NCBI RefSeq assembly: GCF_001518015.1
Contig: NZ_LPUY01000008.1
Span: 186,001 to 250,000 of the forward strand
Length of the DNA: 64,000 nt
Source of the DNA: Tritonibacter horizontis
GTDB lineage: Bacteria > Pseudomonadota > Alphaproteobacteria > Rhodobacterales > Rhodobacteraceae
Reading direction: 5' to 3'
Shown here: positions 28,142 to 38,188 of the stretch, in pieces
How the letters are laid out: every line of letters starts with the position of its first letter
Position numbering within the stretch: the first letter of the stretch is position 1
Notes under the pieces: model-generated
Database searches by the model: none
Seen by the model: only the letters and a program-made list of their open reading frames with translations
What the model was told of the DNA's origin: nothing
Position numbers and translations under genes: made by a program

Positions 28142-28807
28142 ATGGCTCGTCTCTACCACGTCCCCCTATCCCCTTTCTGTCGCAAGGTGCGCCTGTCCCT
28201 TGCGGAAAAGAAGATCGAGGTGGAGCTTGTCGAAGAACGGTATTGGGAGAAGGACGCAGATTTTCTGCGCCGGAATCCTGCGGCCAAGGTTCCGGTGTTG
28301 CGGCTCGATGGGATCTTGATGGCCGAAAGCGCCGCCATCTGTGAGTACATTGAAGAAACCCGCCCGGACCCGTCGCTGATGCCCAAGAAAGCCACCGAAC
28401 GGCTGGAAGTGCGCCGTTTGGTGAGCTGGTTCGACGACAAGTTTCACCACGAGGTCACCTCAAAGCTTTTGTACGAGCGCGTGAACAAGAAAATGACCGG
28501 CGAGGGCTATCCCGACAGCACGAATGTGAAATCGGGCGCCAAAGCGATCAAGTACCACATTGATTACATGTCGTGGTTGCTGGACCATCGCCGCTGGCTG
28601 GCGGGCGACAACATGACCTTGGCCGATTTTGCGGCCGCGGCGCATCTCTCCTCACTCGACTACATCTCTGATGTGGACTGGAACCGGTCTGCCGTGGTCA
28701 AGGATTGGTACGCCAAGATCAAATCGCGCCCCGCCTTTCGCTCCATTCTGGCCGATCAGGTGCCGGGCTATCGGCCACCCTCGCACTATGCGGATCTCGA
28801 TTTCTGA
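28142..28807 (+). CDS. Glutathione S-transferase family protein
   Basis: 221 aa. The thioredoxin-like N-terminal domain starts [20 protein letters not shown], with the possible active residue in SPFCRK. A GST-specific substrate site is present ([11 protein letters not shown]), and a helical C-terminal domain follows. I start at ATG 28142 rather than the longer frame because the thioredoxin fold begins there. The substrate is unknown. It is close to queG (44 bases) and may be cotranscribed with it. Confidence 0.85.
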   Translation: MARLYHVPLSPFCRKVRLSLAEKKIEVELVEERYWEKDADFLRRNPAAKVPVLRLDGILMAESAAICEYIEETRPDPSLMPKKATERLEVRRLVSWFDDKFHHEVTSKLLYERVNKKMTGEGYPDSTNVKSGAKAIKYHIDYMSWLLDHRRWLAGDNMTLADFAAAAHLSSLDYISDVDWNRSAVVKDWYAKIKSRPAFRSILADQVPGYRPPSHYADLDF

Positions 28808-28851
28808 TCCCCAATTGGGTGCGATGGCGGATTCCGAAGGGGGTTTTCCAG

Positions 28852-29895
28852 ATGACGGACACTCCGGATCTCAAACAGCGGCTGGTCGCCGAGGCGCGCG
28901 CCGAAGGGTTTGTCTCTGCACGGATCTGTCGTCCCTGGGACGTGCCGGAGGTGCCGGCGCGGCTGGACGCGTTTCTCGACGCCGGCTTTCATGGCCAGAT
29001 GTCCTGGATGGCCGAACGGGTGAATTGGCGCGCGGACCCTGCAGCCCTGTGGCCGGAGGCAAAATCGGTGATTATGCTGGCTGAGAGCTACACTCCGGAC
29101 GAAAATCCGATGGATGTGGTCGGCCTGCCGGACCGGGCGGCAATCTCGGTCTACGCGCGAGGCAAGGACTATCACGATCTGGTCAAGAAACGGCTGAAGC
29201 GGCTGGCCCGCTGGCTGATCGCCGAGGCGGGCGACGCGACCCAGGTGAAGGTGTTCGTGGACACCGCGCCGGTGCCGGAAAAGGCCCTGGGTCAAGCCGC
29301 TGGCCTGGGCTGGCAGGGGAAACACACCAACCTCCTGAGTCGAGACTGGGGGAATTGGGCCTTCTTAGGGTCTATTTTCACCACGTTGGAGCTGGCTGTT
29401 GATCCAGCAGAGCCTGACCATTGCGGGTCTTGTCGGGCGTGTCTCTCGGCCTGCCCGACCGATGCCTTTCCCGCGCCGTACCAGCTCGATGCGCGACGCT
29501 GCATTTCCTATCTGACCATCGAACACAAGGGCCCGATAGAAGAGGACCTGCGGGCAAAGCTCGGGAACCGGATCTATGGCTGTGATGATTGTCTGGCCGC
29601 GTGCCCATGGAATAAATTCGCCGTAGCGGCGTCGGACGTCCGCTATGCCGCGCGCGAGGGGACTGTCGCGCCGCCGCTTGCCGAGCTGGCGCGATTGGAC
29701 GATGCGACGTTTCGCGCTCGCTACGCCGGGTCACCGATCAAACGCATTGGACGGGACCGGTTTGTGCGCAACGTGCTTTATGCCATCGGCAATTCGGGCG
29801 AGGCTCGGCTGCGGTCCGTGGCCCAGGAGCTGTGCGCGGATCCAGACCCCACGGTCGCGGATGCGGCACAATGGGCGGTCATGCGCCTGTCATGA
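28852..29895 (+). CDS. queG: Epoxyqueuosine reductase
   Basis: 347 aa. It catalyses the last step of queuosine tRNA modification, a cobalamin-dependent reduction of epoxyqueuosine. Two [4Fe-4S] clusters are indicated by [12 protein letters not shown] (C191, C194, C197, C201) and by C217 with [10 protein letters not shown] (C244, C247, C251). [10 protein letters not shown] near 136-145 contains the conserved active-site Asp. A HEAT-like C-terminus ends the protein. The ATG at 28852 is chosen because the QueG fold begins there; the frame upstream overlaps the GST gene. Confidence 0.94.
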   Translation: MTDTPDLKQRLVAEARAEGFVSARICRPWDVPEVPARLDAFLDAGFHGQMSWMAERVNWRADPAALWPEAKSVIMLAESYTPDENPMDVVGLPDRAAISVYARGKDYHDLVKKRLKRLARWLIAEAGDATQVKVFVDTAPVPEKALGQAAGLGWQGKHTNLLSRDWGNWAFLGSIFTTLELAVDPAEPDHCGSCRACLSACPTDAFPAPYQLDARRCISYLTIEHKGPIEEDLRAKLGNRIYGCDDCLAACPWNKFAVAASDVRYAAREGTVAPPLAELARLDDATFRARYAGSPIKRIGRDRFVRNVLYAIGNSGEARLRSVAQELCADPDPTVADAAQWAVMRLS

Positions 29896-29963
29896 CGCAA
29901 ACAGAGTGGACGTGACGCCGCTGGACGCTAAACCGGACCCAGCAAGACGGAAATGAGGTCGCA

Positions 29964-31970
29964 ATGTCGCTGTTGCTTGGGGTCGATACCGGAGGCACCT
30001 ACACGGATGCCGTTCTGATCCGAGACGAAAACGAGGTGGTGGCCTCTGCAAAATCGCTTACAACCCGGCAGGATCTGGCTGTCGGGATTGGTGGTGCGGT
30101 CCAGGCGGTTCTGTCTGAGGCTGGCGTGCGACCTGCCGAGGTCTCGATGGCGGCGCTGTCGACGACGCTTGCGACGAACGCGCTGGTAGAGGGTCAGGGC
30201 GGTCGCGTGGCCTTGATCTATATTGGCTTTGCCGAGCAAGATCTGGATCGGCATGGGCTGAGTGACGCTTTGAAAGGCGATCCTGCCCTGATCCTCAGCG
30301 GCGGCCACACCCATGCCGGCAGCGAAGCGGCACCGCTTGATGCAGAGACGCTGTTGGCCTTTTTAGAGACTGAAAAAGCCAATGTCAGTGGCTTTGCCGT
30401 TGCGGGGCTGTTTGCGACTCGTAACCCGGCTCACGAGATTGAGGTGGCGCGGCTCATACAGGATCGTACCGGGATTCCTGTCACCTGTTCCCATCAGCTG
30501 AGCGCAAAGCTCAATGGGCCGAAGCGGGCGCTGACGGCGGTGCTGAACGCGCGGCTTGTCGGCATGATCGACCGGTTAATCGGGCGCGCGGCAGAGACGC
30601 TGACCTCGATTGGGATCGAGGCACCGATGATGGTGGTACGGGGCGACGGCGCGTTGATGTCTGCCGCTCAGGCCCGTCTGCGCCCGATCGAAACGATCCT
30701 CAGCGGTCCCGCCGCCTCTATTGTTGGGGCACGTTGGCTGACCGGCGCCGATACCGCATTGGTGAGCGACATAGGCGGGACCACGACAGACATTGCATTG
30801 ATCGAAGGGGGGCTGCCTAAAATCGACCCGGAGGGCGCGCAGGTCGGTGGATTTCGGACGATGGTCGAAGCAGTGGCGATGCGGACGTCTGGCCTGGGCG
30901 GGGACAGTCAGGTGCATCTCAACAGCGATGGGCTGTCCGGTGGCGTAACGCTTGGACCCCGCCGGGTTTTGCCGATTGCGCTGATCGCGGCCGACGCGCC
31001 AGACGTGGTGCATGCCGCCCTTGATGCGCAGATGCGGGCGACGGTTGTTGGCGAATATGATGGCCGTTTTGTGCGTGACGTCGGCAACCAGCCCACCATG
31101 GGCCTCGCTGAACGGGATGCCGAGATCCTGGCTCGTATCGGTGTTGGCGTGCATCCGATGGGGGCGATACTGCGCAGCCGAAGAGAGCAGGGCGCGCTGA
31201 ACCGCCTGGTGGAGCGCGGGCTGGTTCAGGTCGCAAGTGTCACGCCCACTGATGCGAGCCATGTGCTGAACAAAGCCGCCGACTGGGACCGGGATGCCGC
31301 CGAAAAAGCGCTGGAGATCTTTGCACGCCGCCGCGTGGGCAGCGGCGACCGCCTTGCCCAAGATGCCAAGACGGCTGCGCGGATGATTGTGGATCAGCTG
31401 ACCGAACAGACCGCTTTGGCGTTGTTAGAGACTGTTTTTTCCGAAGAACAAGAGTTGATCCCCGGCGATCCCAAATTGCTCGCTCGGCATATCCTGCTGC
31501 ATCGCGGGCTGGCGCAACATCGGGGTGTCATCGCGCTGGATGCGCGGCTTAATCTGGATGTGATTGGTCTCGGCGCGTCGGCCTCGTCCTACTATCCTGC
31601 GGTGGGCAAACGATTGGGCTGCAACATGGTCCTGCCCAAACATGCGGACGTTGCCAATGCCATTGGCGCGGTGGTCGGGCGGATCACCCAGCGGCGTAGT
31701 GGCACCGTGACAGCCCCGTCCGAGGGGCGGTTCCGGGTGCATTTTGACCAGGGCCCACAAGATTTTAGCGAAAGCGCCGTTGCTTTGAACGCCATGGAAG
31801 AGGCACTCCGGCAGCAGGTCGTTGCCGCCGTGACCGCCGCAGGTGCCGGAGAGATCCACGTCCATGTTAGCCGGGACATTCGCACCGCTCAGGTCGAATC
31901 GCGCGAGGTTTTTGTCGAAGCGGTCCTGACAGTAGAGGCTAGCGCCCGCCCGCGCGTGGCACAGGATTGA
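29964..31970 (+). CDS. Hydantoinase/oxoprolinase A-family protein, orphan
   Basis: 668 aa. The N-terminal Hydant_A_N domain (LLLGVDTGGTYTDAVLI) and the Hydantoinase_A domain (VSDIGGTTTDIALIEGG) belong to the ASKHA ATPase fold. HyuA-type proteins drive ATP-dependent hydrolysis of cyclic amides (hydantoins, 5-oxoproline) or are part of acetone carboxylase-like complexes, normally with a HyuB partner. No hyuB is present here, as the next genes are msrA and msrB on the opposite strand. The substrate cannot be assigned. Confidence 0.83.
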   Translation: MSLLLGVDTGGTYTDAVLIRDENEVVASAKSLTTRQDLAVGIGGAVQAVLSEAGVRPAEVSMAALSTTLATNALVEGQGGRVALIYIGFAEQDLDRHGLSDALKGDPALILSGGHTHAGSEAAPLDAETLLAFLETEKANVSGFAVAGLFATRNPAHEIEVARLIQDRTGIPVTCSHQLSAKLNGPKRALTAVLNARLVGMIDRLIGRAAETLTSIGIEAPMMVVRGDGALMSAAQARLRPIETILSGPAASIVGARWLTGADTALVSDIGGTTTDIALIEGGLPKIDPEGAQVGGFRTMVEAVAMRTSGLGGDSQVHLNSDGLSGGVTLGPRRVLPIALIAADAPDVVHAALDAQMRATVVGEYDGRFVRDVGNQPTMGLAERDAEILARIGVGVHPMGAILRSRREQGALNRLVERGLVQVASVTPTDASHVLNKAADWDRDAAEKALEIFARRRVGSGDRLAQDAKTAARMIVDQLTEQTALALLETVFSEEQELIPGDPKLLARHILLHRGLAQHRGVIALDARLNLDVIGLGASASSYYPAVGKRLGCNMVLPKHADVANAIGAVVGRITQRRSGTVTAPSEGRFRVHFDQGPQDFSESAVALNAMEEALRQQVVAAVTAAGAGEIHVHVSRDIRTAQVESREVFVEAVLTVEASARPRVAQD

Positions 31971-32050
31971 GAAACGCCTCTCACGATAAAGAACGGCCCT
32001 CGCCCGTGCAGGGGAGGGCTGAAAAGACCAATATCAGGCTCTAAACAGGG

Positions 32051-32566
32051 CTATTCTGCTGCTTCCGTTCGTTTGGGCAGCACCCAGTCCGGCCGGATGA
32101 AATGGCAGGTATACCCGTTTGGAAGCCGTTGCAGATAATCCTGATGTTCCGGCTCCGCCTCCCAGAACGCACCGACGGGTTCCAGTTCTGTCACGACCTG
32201 TCCAGGCCATAGGCCGGACGCGTTGACATCCGCGATGGTATCTTCGGCCACCGCCTTTTGGTCGGCATCGACATAGTAAATCGCAGAGCGGTAGCTGGCA
32301 CCGAGATCATTGCCTTGCCGGTTTTCCGTCGTGGGATCGTGAATTTGAAAGAAGAATTCCAGCATCTCGCGATAGGAGGTCTGTTCGGGATCATAGATGA
32401 TCTCGATCCCTTCGGCATGGGTGCCATGGTCGCGGTAGGTCGCATTGGGAACATCACCGCCCGTATAGCCGACCCGCGTGGCAATCACGCCCTTGCGTGC
32501 GCGGATCAGTTCTTGCATGCCCCAGAAGCACCCTCCAGCGAGTACAGCGCGTTCGGTCTTGCTCAT
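32051..32566 (-). CDS. msrA: Peptide-methionine (S)-S-oxide reductase
   Basis: 171 aa. The catalytic motif GGCFWG places the active cysteine at Cys13. The enzyme repairs the S-epimer of methionine sulfoxide. I take the ATG at 32566, preceded by GGAGG; the longer upstream frame is antisense to nothing useful and lies inside msrB. Its ATG overlaps the msrB stop (ATGA), so the pair is coupled. Confidence 0.95.
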   Translation of the reverse strand: MSKTERAVLAGGCFWGMQELIRARKGVIATRVGYTGGDVPNATYRDHGTHAEGIEIIYDPEQTSYREMLEFFFQIHDPTTENRQGNDLGASYRSAIYYVDADQKAVAEDTIADVNASGLWPGQVVTELEPVGAFWEAEPEHQDYLQRLPNGYTCHFIRPDWVLPKRTEAAE

Positions 32567-33012
32567 CTGTGATCCTCCACTTGGTTGATGTAGTCGCCAT
32601 AGCCTTCGTCTGCCATGTCGTCGAGATGGATAAAACGAAGCGAGGCGGAGTTGATACAATACCGCAGGCCACCGCGGTCGGCGGGACCGTCCGGGAACAC
32701 ATGTCCGAGGTGGCTGTCGCCATGGGTGGAGCGGACTTCCGTCCGGATCATGCCAAGGCTGCGATCTTCGATTTCCTGCACATGGGCGGGTTTGATCGGC
32801 TTGGTGAAGCTTGGCCAACCGCAACCGGATTCGTATTTGTCGGCCGAGGCAAACAGCGGCTCGCCCGAGACGATATCAACATAGAGACCGGGCTCCTTGT
32901 TGTTGAGCAATTTGCCCGTGCCCGGCCGCTCGGTGCCAGACTGTTGCGTGACGTAGAACGCTTCTTCCGACAATGCAGCGATTGCGTCGGGATCTTTGAA
33001 AAATGTCGTCAT
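32563..33012 (-). CDS. msrB: Peptide-methionine (R)-S-oxide reductase
   Basis: 149 aa from the ATG at 33012, which has GGGAGGG just upstream. It repairs the R-epimer of methionine sulfoxide. The catalytic cysteine is Cys119 in RYCINSASL, and Cys64 in SGCGWPSF may resolve. The two CxxC zinc pairs seen in many MsrB proteins are absent here (VDIVSG and [10 protein letters not shown] at those positions), so this is the zinc-free type. It is first in the msrB-msrA operon. Confidence 0.94.
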   Translation of the reverse strand: MTTFFKDPDAIAALSEEAFYVTQQSGTERPGTGKLLNNKEPGLYVDIVSGEPLFASADKYESGCGWPSFTKPIKPAHVQEIEDRSLGMIRTEVRSTHGDSHLGHVFPDGPADRGGLRYCINSASLRFIHLDDMADEGYGDYINQVEDHR

Positions 33013-33136
33013 GGGGCCCTCCCACCGTGTCTTGTGCACCATTAGATGGGGTCGCAGATTGCGCTTTCAAACCCGGAACCACAAGTAGAAGATTGCGGTC
33101 ACCAAGGTATGACAGCCCGTGATCCCTGCGCAGGGG

Positions 33137-34039
33137 TCATCCCGGTGCGGATTGCGGCGCCACCCCGCGCGAACGTGGGGGTTGGCGGGACAGTTGCACC
33201 GCCAGAATGCCAAGGGTGACAACCCCGACGCCGATCAGGTCGAGCCAGCCCAGGCTTTCGCCCAGCAACAGGGCCGCAATCGCAACACCAAACACCGGGT
33301 TGAGAAAGTGAAACGTTGCTGCACGGACGGCCCCGATCCGGTTCAGCAGCATCACCCAGATCAGCGTCGCCGCAAGGCCAGGGACAAAAGTGGTATAGGC
33401 AAAGGCGAACAACAGCGGCCAGGAGGGGGTGATCTGAATGGTTCCAAAGACGAGCGCCGCCGGGATCAGCACAGCGGAGCCGATCAGCATCTGCAGCCCC
33501 ACAACCATCATGAAGTTTCCGCCAGATGTGGCACCGCGCAGGGCCAATGTGGCAGCAGTCAGGGCGAGCACACCGACGCCGCAGAGGGTGATGCCGAGCA
33601 GATCGACGCCAGCGCTTATCCGGGTGCCCATAATAAGCATCACGCCAAGCACTCCGGCCACCAGCCCCAGGGCGCCAAGCGGGCGGATCGTCTCGCGAAA
33701 GAAGGCCAGGGAGGCCAACGCCACCAGCAGCGGCATGGTCGAGGCGATGATCGCAGCCAGCGACGCCTCGATCCATTGCATGGCCACAAAGTTCAGCCCG
33801 AGGTAGAGCGCGTTCTGGCAAACCCCGAAGAGGATCGTTGCTTTCCATTGCGGGCGCGTCAGCCGCCATGATTGCCCCATCGCACGGGCAATCATCACAC
33901 CGATCATCCCCGAGATGAGGAACCGCAGCGCCAGAGAAAACAGCGGCGACGCGTCGGCGACAATGATCCGGGCGGATGTAAACGCAGAGGACCACATCAG
34001 GGCAAAGGCCAGCCCCATCGCGACGGATTTCAGGTCCAT
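33137..34039 (-). CDS. DMT/EamA-family transporter
   Basis: 300 aa with about ten hydrophobic segments in two EamA repeats (ASPLFSLALRFLISGMIGVM in the first; AATLIWVMLLNRIGAVRAAT in the second). Such inner-membrane proteins export metabolites or amino acids; the substrate is unknown. It stands alone between msrBA and the HU gene. Confidence 0.85.
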   Translation of the reverse strand: MDLKSVAMGLAFALMWSSAFTSARIIVADASPLFSLALRFLISGMIGVMIARAMGQSWRLTRPQWKATILFGVCQNALYLGLNFVAMQWIEASLAAIIASTMPLLVALASLAFFRETIRPLGALGLVAGVLGVMLIMGTRISAGVDLLGITLCGVGVLALTAATLALRGATSGGNFMMVVGLQMLIGSAVLIPAALVFGTIQITPSWPLLFAFAYTTFVPGLAATLIWVMLLNRIGAVRAATFHFLNPVFGVAIAALLLGESLGWLDLIGVGVVTLGILAVQLSRQPPRSRGVAPQSAPG

Positions 34040-34146
34040 TCTTCGCCCCTTTTCTGGTGCCGGAGGTCTCCGGGTCTGGATCTTGGCGGCACGCTAGCCA
34101 GTTCTTCTGGCGGTGAACAGAGCCTGCAGGGGGATTGGTACAATAC

Positions 34147-34172
34147 AAAAGGGCTGCCCGATTGGGCAGCCC
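34147..34172 (-). terminator. Rho-independent terminator after the HU gene
   Basis: On the minus strand GGGCTGCCC-AATC-GGGCAGCCC is followed by TTTTG. It lies about 30 bases after the HU stop. Confidence 0.85.
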
Positions 34173-34203
34173 CGAAGCTTTGTAGACAGATCCGTGAGAC
34201 AGA

Positions 34204-34497
34204 TCAGGCGTCGCCGTTTACGCTGTCTTTCAGCGCCTTGGCGATGGTCATTTTCACGACCTTGTCCGCTTCTTTCATGAACTTTTCACCGGTGGCCGGA
34301 TTGCGCACTTCGCGCTCAGGACGCTCGCGGCAGTAGATCTTGCCGACACCCGGAAGGGTCACGGCACCGCCGCCAGACACTTCGCGCGTGATCAAGTTGC
34401 AGACGGCATCCAGCGCGGCGCCAGCGGTCTTCTTGTCGCTGTCCATTTCCTCAGCCAGTGCTGCCACAAGCTGAGTTTTGGTCATCGGTTTGGACAT
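34204..34497 (-). CDS. HU-family nucleoid-associated DNA-binding protein
   Basis: 97 aa. The HU/IHF fold is clear (TKTQLVAALAEEMDSDKK at the start; RPEREVRNPATGEKF is the DNA-binding arm). It binds and bends DNA without strict sequence specificity. The ATG is preceded by AAGGAGAG. An own promoter is likely, since the gene is flanked by a terminator downstream and a 144-base gap upstream. The gap contains TGTTGT-GGG-ACAACA at 34559-34573. Confidence 0.92.
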   Translation of the reverse strand: MSKPMTKTQLVAALAEEMDSDKKTAGAALDAVCNLITREVSGGGAVTLPGVGKIYCRERPEREVRNPATGEKFMKEADKVVKMTIAKALKDSVNGDA

Positions 34498-34641
34498 TAC
34501 TTTGCTCTCCTTGAAACTGCCCGACGTGGTGGGGCCTCATCGCGTAACATTAGCGTTATGTTGTGGGACAACACAACGCGTAGCGACCAAGATCAAGCGC
34601 CAATCAAGCGATTTTCGGTGGAAAACAGCATATTTTCGCCC

Positions 34642-36108
34642 CTACAGGAAGGCGGTTTCGTCAAAAGAGCGCAGTTTCCGGCTGTGCAGCCGTTCCAATG
34701 GCATCGTCCGCAGCTGCTCCATGGCCTTGACCCCGATGAAAAGATGCCGGGAAACCTGGGTGCGGTAGAAGTCGGAAGCCATGCCCGGCAGCTTCAACTC
34801 GCCATGCAGTGGCTTGTCAGAGATGCACAGGAGGGTGCCGTAGGGAACCCGAAACCGATAGCCATTGGCAGCAATCGTGGCGCTTTCCATATCAAGCGCG
34901 ATGGCGCGCGATTGGCTCAGCCGCTGCACCGGCCCGGACTGGTCGCGCAGCTCCCAGTTGCGGTTGTCGTGGCTGGCCACAGTGCCGGTTCGCATGATCC
35001 GCTTGAGGTCATAGCCGGAAAGGCCGGTTTCCTGCGCCACCGCCTCTTCCAGGGCGACCTGGATTTCCGCCAGCGCCGGGATCGGCACCCAGACTGGCAG
35101 GTCGTCATCCAGCACGTGATCCTCACGCAGATAGGCATGGGCCAGAACGAAGTCGCCCAGAGCCTGGCTATTGCGCAGTCCGGCGCAGTGTCCCACCATC
35201 AGCCAGGCATGCGGCCGCAGCACCGCGATATGATCCGTTGCCGTCTTTGCATTGGACGGGCCAACGCCGATGTTGACCAGGGTGATCCCATTCCCGTCCT
35301 TGCGCTTCAGATGGTAGGTCGGCATCTGCGGCATCTTGGGCGAGGTCGGCAATTCGCCATCGGCCTCGGTGATCTCGATATTGCCGGTGGACACGAAACT
35401 GGAATAGCCGCTGTCGGGGTCAGCCAGTTGCGCGCGGGCATAGGCCTCGAATTCGGTGACATAGAACTGGTAGTTGGTGAACAGCACGTGGTTCTGGAAA
35501 TGATCCGGATCGGTGGCCGTGTAATGGGCCAGCCGCGCCAGCGAGTAGTCCACCCGCTGCGCCGTGAAGAGCGACAGCGCACCGACACCGTTCACAGGCA
35601 CAAAGGTGCCGTTGACGATGTCGTCGTTTGTGGTGGCCAGATCCGGCACATCAAAGACATCCCGCAGCGGGAAACGCGCCGCGCCTTCCTGCGGGACGGT
35701 CAGACCGGGGCGCGAGGCGACCGCGAAATGCACCGGCATCGGCGTGTTGGACACGCCAACCGTGACCGGCTGGTCGTGGTTCTTGATCAACAGGCCAATC
35801 TGTTGTTCGAGGTAATGCGCAAACAGCTCCGGCCGCGTCACCGTGGTCGCATAGGTGCCGGGGTCTGCCACATGGCCAAAGCTGAGGCGGCTGTCCACCT
35901 GCGCATAGGTCGTCGTCGTGAAACGGACCTCGGGGTAGAAGGCGCGCATGCGGCAACCCGGCGCGGCGCCCGCGCTCATCGCGGCGATGAACTGGTCGCA
36001 AAGAAAGTTGGTGGCCGTATCATACAGCGCGATCAACCGCGCAACCGCGGCTTTTGGATCGGTAAAGCTTTCGCTTGCGGGGACGTCGGGGGAAGTTATG
36101 TCATTCAT
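34642..36108 (-). CDS. amn: AMP nucleosidase
   Basis: 488 aa, as in E. coli Amn. It hydrolyses AMP to adenine and ribose 5-phosphate. The N-terminal AMP-nucleosidase domain (PEVRFTTTTYAQVDSRLSFG) is followed by a nucleoside-phosphorylase-like catalytic domain (VNIGVGPSNAKTATDHIAVL). Its start overlaps the end of the adenine deaminase gene by 8 bases, so the two act in sequence from AMP to adenine to hypoxanthine. Confidence 0.94.
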   Translation of the reverse strand: MNDITSPDVPASESFTDPKAAVARLIALYDTATNFLCDQFIAAMSAGAAPGCRMRAFYPEVRFTTTTYAQVDSRLSFGHVADPGTYATTVTRPELFAHYLEQQIGLLIKNHDQPVTVGVSNTPMPVHFAVASRPGLTVPQEGAARFPLRDVFDVPDLATTNDDIVNGTFVPVNGVGALSLFTAQRVDYSLARLAHYTATDPDHFQNHVLFTNYQFYVTEFEAYARAQLADPDSGYSSFVSTGNIEITEADGELPTSPKMPQMPTYHLKRKDGNGITLVNIGVGPSNAKTATDHIAVLRPHAWLMVGHCAGLRNSQALGDFVLAHAYLREDHVLDDDLPVWVPIPALAEIQVALEEAVAQETGLSGYDLKRIMRTGTVASHDNRNWELRDQSGPVQRLSQSRAIALDMESATIAANGYRFRVPYGTLLCISDKPLHGELKLPGMASDFYRTQVSRHLFIGVKAMEQLRTMPLERLHSRKLRSFDETAFL

Positions 36109-37906
36109 TAAAAGGCTCGATTACTGGAATTTTCTTAAAGGTGCGCACGTCCACCAGCCCAAGGTCACTGATCCGGAGTTCCGGTATCACCACCAGCGCC
36201 AGCAGCGAGTGCTGCATATAGGCGTTGTTCAAGGTGCAGCCGCACGCCTGCATCGCCTCGACCAGTTTCTGCGCCTTGGCGGCGACTTCGCTTGCGGGCC
36301 GGTCAGACATCAGGCCGGCAATCGGCAGCTCCACCAGCGCCAGCTCCTTGCCGTCGCGGAACAGGGTGATGCCGCCACCGACCTCCGCCAGCCGGTTGGC
36401 CGCCAGCGCCATCTGGGCGCGGTCAGTGCCGACGACGATCATATGGTGGCTGTCATGGGCCACGGTGGAGGCCATCGCCATATCGCCCGCATAGCCAAAG
36501 CCGGAGACAAAGGCGTTGGTGACACCGCCCGTCGCCTGATGCCGTTCGACCAGTGCAATCTGGCAGATGTCGTCGCGCCCTTCAACCAAACCGTCCACCA
36601 CCGGAAGCTCCGCTTTGAGCGCTTTGGTCGGGGCCTGGTTTTCAACCACGCCAATCACATTCGCGGTGACAGAATTTGCCCCGTCCGGTGCGGCGAGTTC
36701 GAAATCGCCAGCCGCCAGTTCATGGCCGAGATGCACCGTCCCTCTGGCGCTCTCGGGCCAGTCCAGATGTGGACATTCCACCTTGATAGAGCCTGATTCC
36801 GCGACGATCTGGCCGCGAGCAATCACCACTTCGATCGGCAGCGAGCGGAGGTCAGAGGTCAGGATGACATCGGCCCGTCGTCCCGGGGTGAGGGAGCCGA
36901 TCTCGCGTTCCAGGCCGAAATGCGTTGCCGTGTTGATTGTGGCCATCTGCAGCGCAATCAGCGGGTCGCACCCGCATTCGATGGCGTGGCGCACAACCCG
37001 GTTCATATGGCCATCATTGACCAGAGTGCCGGAGTGGCAATCATCGGTGCAGAGGATGAAATTGCGCGGGTCCAACCCTTTTTCAGTGATCGCGGTGATC
37101 TGCGCCTCGACATCGTACCAGGCCGATCCCAGGCGCACCATCGCCCGCATGCCCTGCCGCATGCGCGCAATCGCGTCCGCTTCGCAGGTGCCTTCGTGAT
37201 CATCTGCCGGACCGCCGGCAACATAGGCGGCAAAATCCGGCCCCAGATCGGGAGAGGCGTAATGCCCGCCGACCGTCTTGCCCGCGCGCTGGGTCGCGGC
37301 GATCTCTGCCAGCATCTTGGGGTCGCCCATGGCAACACCGGGAAAGTTCATCATTTCACCCAGGCCGATGATCCCGGGCCAGTGCATCGCCTCTGCCACA
37401 TCTTCGGCCGTGATCTCATAGCCGGTGGTTTCCAGTCCGGGCGCCGAGGGCGCACAGGAGGGCATCTGCGTGTAGATATTGACGGGCTGCAGCAGCGCCT
37501 CGTCATGCATCAGCCGCACGCCCTCAAGACCGAGCACATTGGCGATCTCATGTGGGTCGGTGAACATCGAGGTGGTGCCGTGGGGAATCACTGCGCGGGC
37601 GAATTCCGCTGGTGTCAGCATGCCGCTTTCGATGTGCATATGCGCATCACAAAGCCCCGGCATCATGTACCGTCCCTCGGCCTCGACCACTTGGGTATCC
37701 GGACCGATCATTGCCGAAGCATCGGGGCCCACATAAGCGATCCGCCCTGACTTGATCGCAATATCGTGCTGGTCCAGCACTTCACGCGTGTGGACATTCA
37801 CCCAGGATCCATTGCGGATCACCATGTCGGCGGGCGCGCGTCCGGCGGCGGTTTCGATCAGTTGGGGGGCGACGTCGGGCCAGCTTGGAAAGGTCTTGTG
37901 TGTCAT
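36101..37906 (-). CDS. ade: Adenine deaminase
   Basis: 601 aa, amidohydrolase superfamily. It deaminates adenine to hypoxanthine. Metal ligands are in GLCDAHMHIESGM and the family signature in TDPHEIANVLG. The C-terminal Adenine_deam_C domain is present (VAHDSHHMIVVGTD). It is the first gene of ade-amn. Its translation start lies 6 bases after a large imperfect hairpin, and there is only a weak ribosome binding site. Confidence 0.94.
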   Translation of the reverse strand: MTHKTFPSWPDVAPQLIETAAGRAPADMVIRNGSWVNVHTREVLDQHDIAIKSGRIAYVGPDASAMIGPDTQVVEAEGRYMMPGLCDAHMHIESGMLTPAEFARAVIPHGTTSMFTDPHEIANVLGLEGVRLMHDEALLQPVNIYTQMPSCAPSAPGLETTGYEITAEDVAEAMHWPGIIGLGEMMNFPGVAMGDPKMLAEIAATQRAGKTVGGHYASPDLGPDFAAYVAGGPADDHEGTCEADAIARMRQGMRAMVRLGSAWYDVEAQITAITEKGLDPRNFILCTDDCHSGTLVNDGHMNRVVRHAIECGCDPLIALQMATINTATHFGLEREIGSLTPGRRADVILTSDLRSLPIEVVIARGQIVAESGSIKVECPHLDWPESARGTVHLGHELAAGDFELAAPDGANSVTANVIGVVENQAPTKALKAELPVVDGLVEGRDDICQIALVERHQATGGVTNAFVSGFGYAGDMAMASTVAHDSHHMIVVGTDRAQMALAANRLAEVGGGITLFRDGKELALVELPIAGLMSDRPASEVAAKAQKLVEAMQACGCTLNNAYMQHSLLALVVIPELRISDLGLVDVRTFKKIPVIEPFNE

Positions 37907-37912
37907 GGCCTA

Positions 37913-37965
37913 CTGTTAATGATTGCGTACGAGGGTGCAAGTCCCCTAATCCGCGATCATAACAG
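37913..37965 (-). promoter_or_regulatory. Possible structured mRNA leader upstream of ade
   Basis: On the minus strand, CTGTTATGATCGCG pairs with CGCAATCATTAACAG, with two single-base bulges. The loop contains a smaller AGGG/CCCT stem. The 3' arm ends 6 bases before the ade ATG. The structure would sit over the ribosome binding region. It does not match the classical adenine/guanine riboswitch core as I know it. It could be a translation-control element or a DNA operator. The rest of the 282-base gap shows no gene. Confidence 0.4.
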
Positions 37966-38188
37966 TGACATGACCCAGCACAAATACCGGACCCTTGGAC
38001 AACGCGGTCCCCAAGCGTTCGCATCGCCTCTCTCGGGCACAGAGACTGGGGGATGTCCGGGATGCGGGTTGGCAGGTCATTGAGAGCATCGTGCCCTTAT
38101 TAGAGCCTGTTTTGTCTTTTTACTGCTGATTTTGTCAGATCCAAACGCCGCTGCCGCAAGCGATCCGGATAGGACAACTGCGCAGAGA

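Noticed and set aside
31985-32025. GC-rich hairpin after the hydantoinase-like gene
   Set aside because: The stem has a bulge and lacks a T-run; too weak to call a terminator.
33120-33140. CCCTGCGCAGGG palindrome before the DMT exporter
   Set aside because: Possible weak hairpin but no T-run on either strand; not called a terminator.
37913-37990. Plus-strand resemblance to a cobalamin-riboswitch core (GGTGCAAGTCC)
   Set aside because: No B12 box or downstream gene on the plus strand fits; the minus-strand leader interpretation is more sensible.
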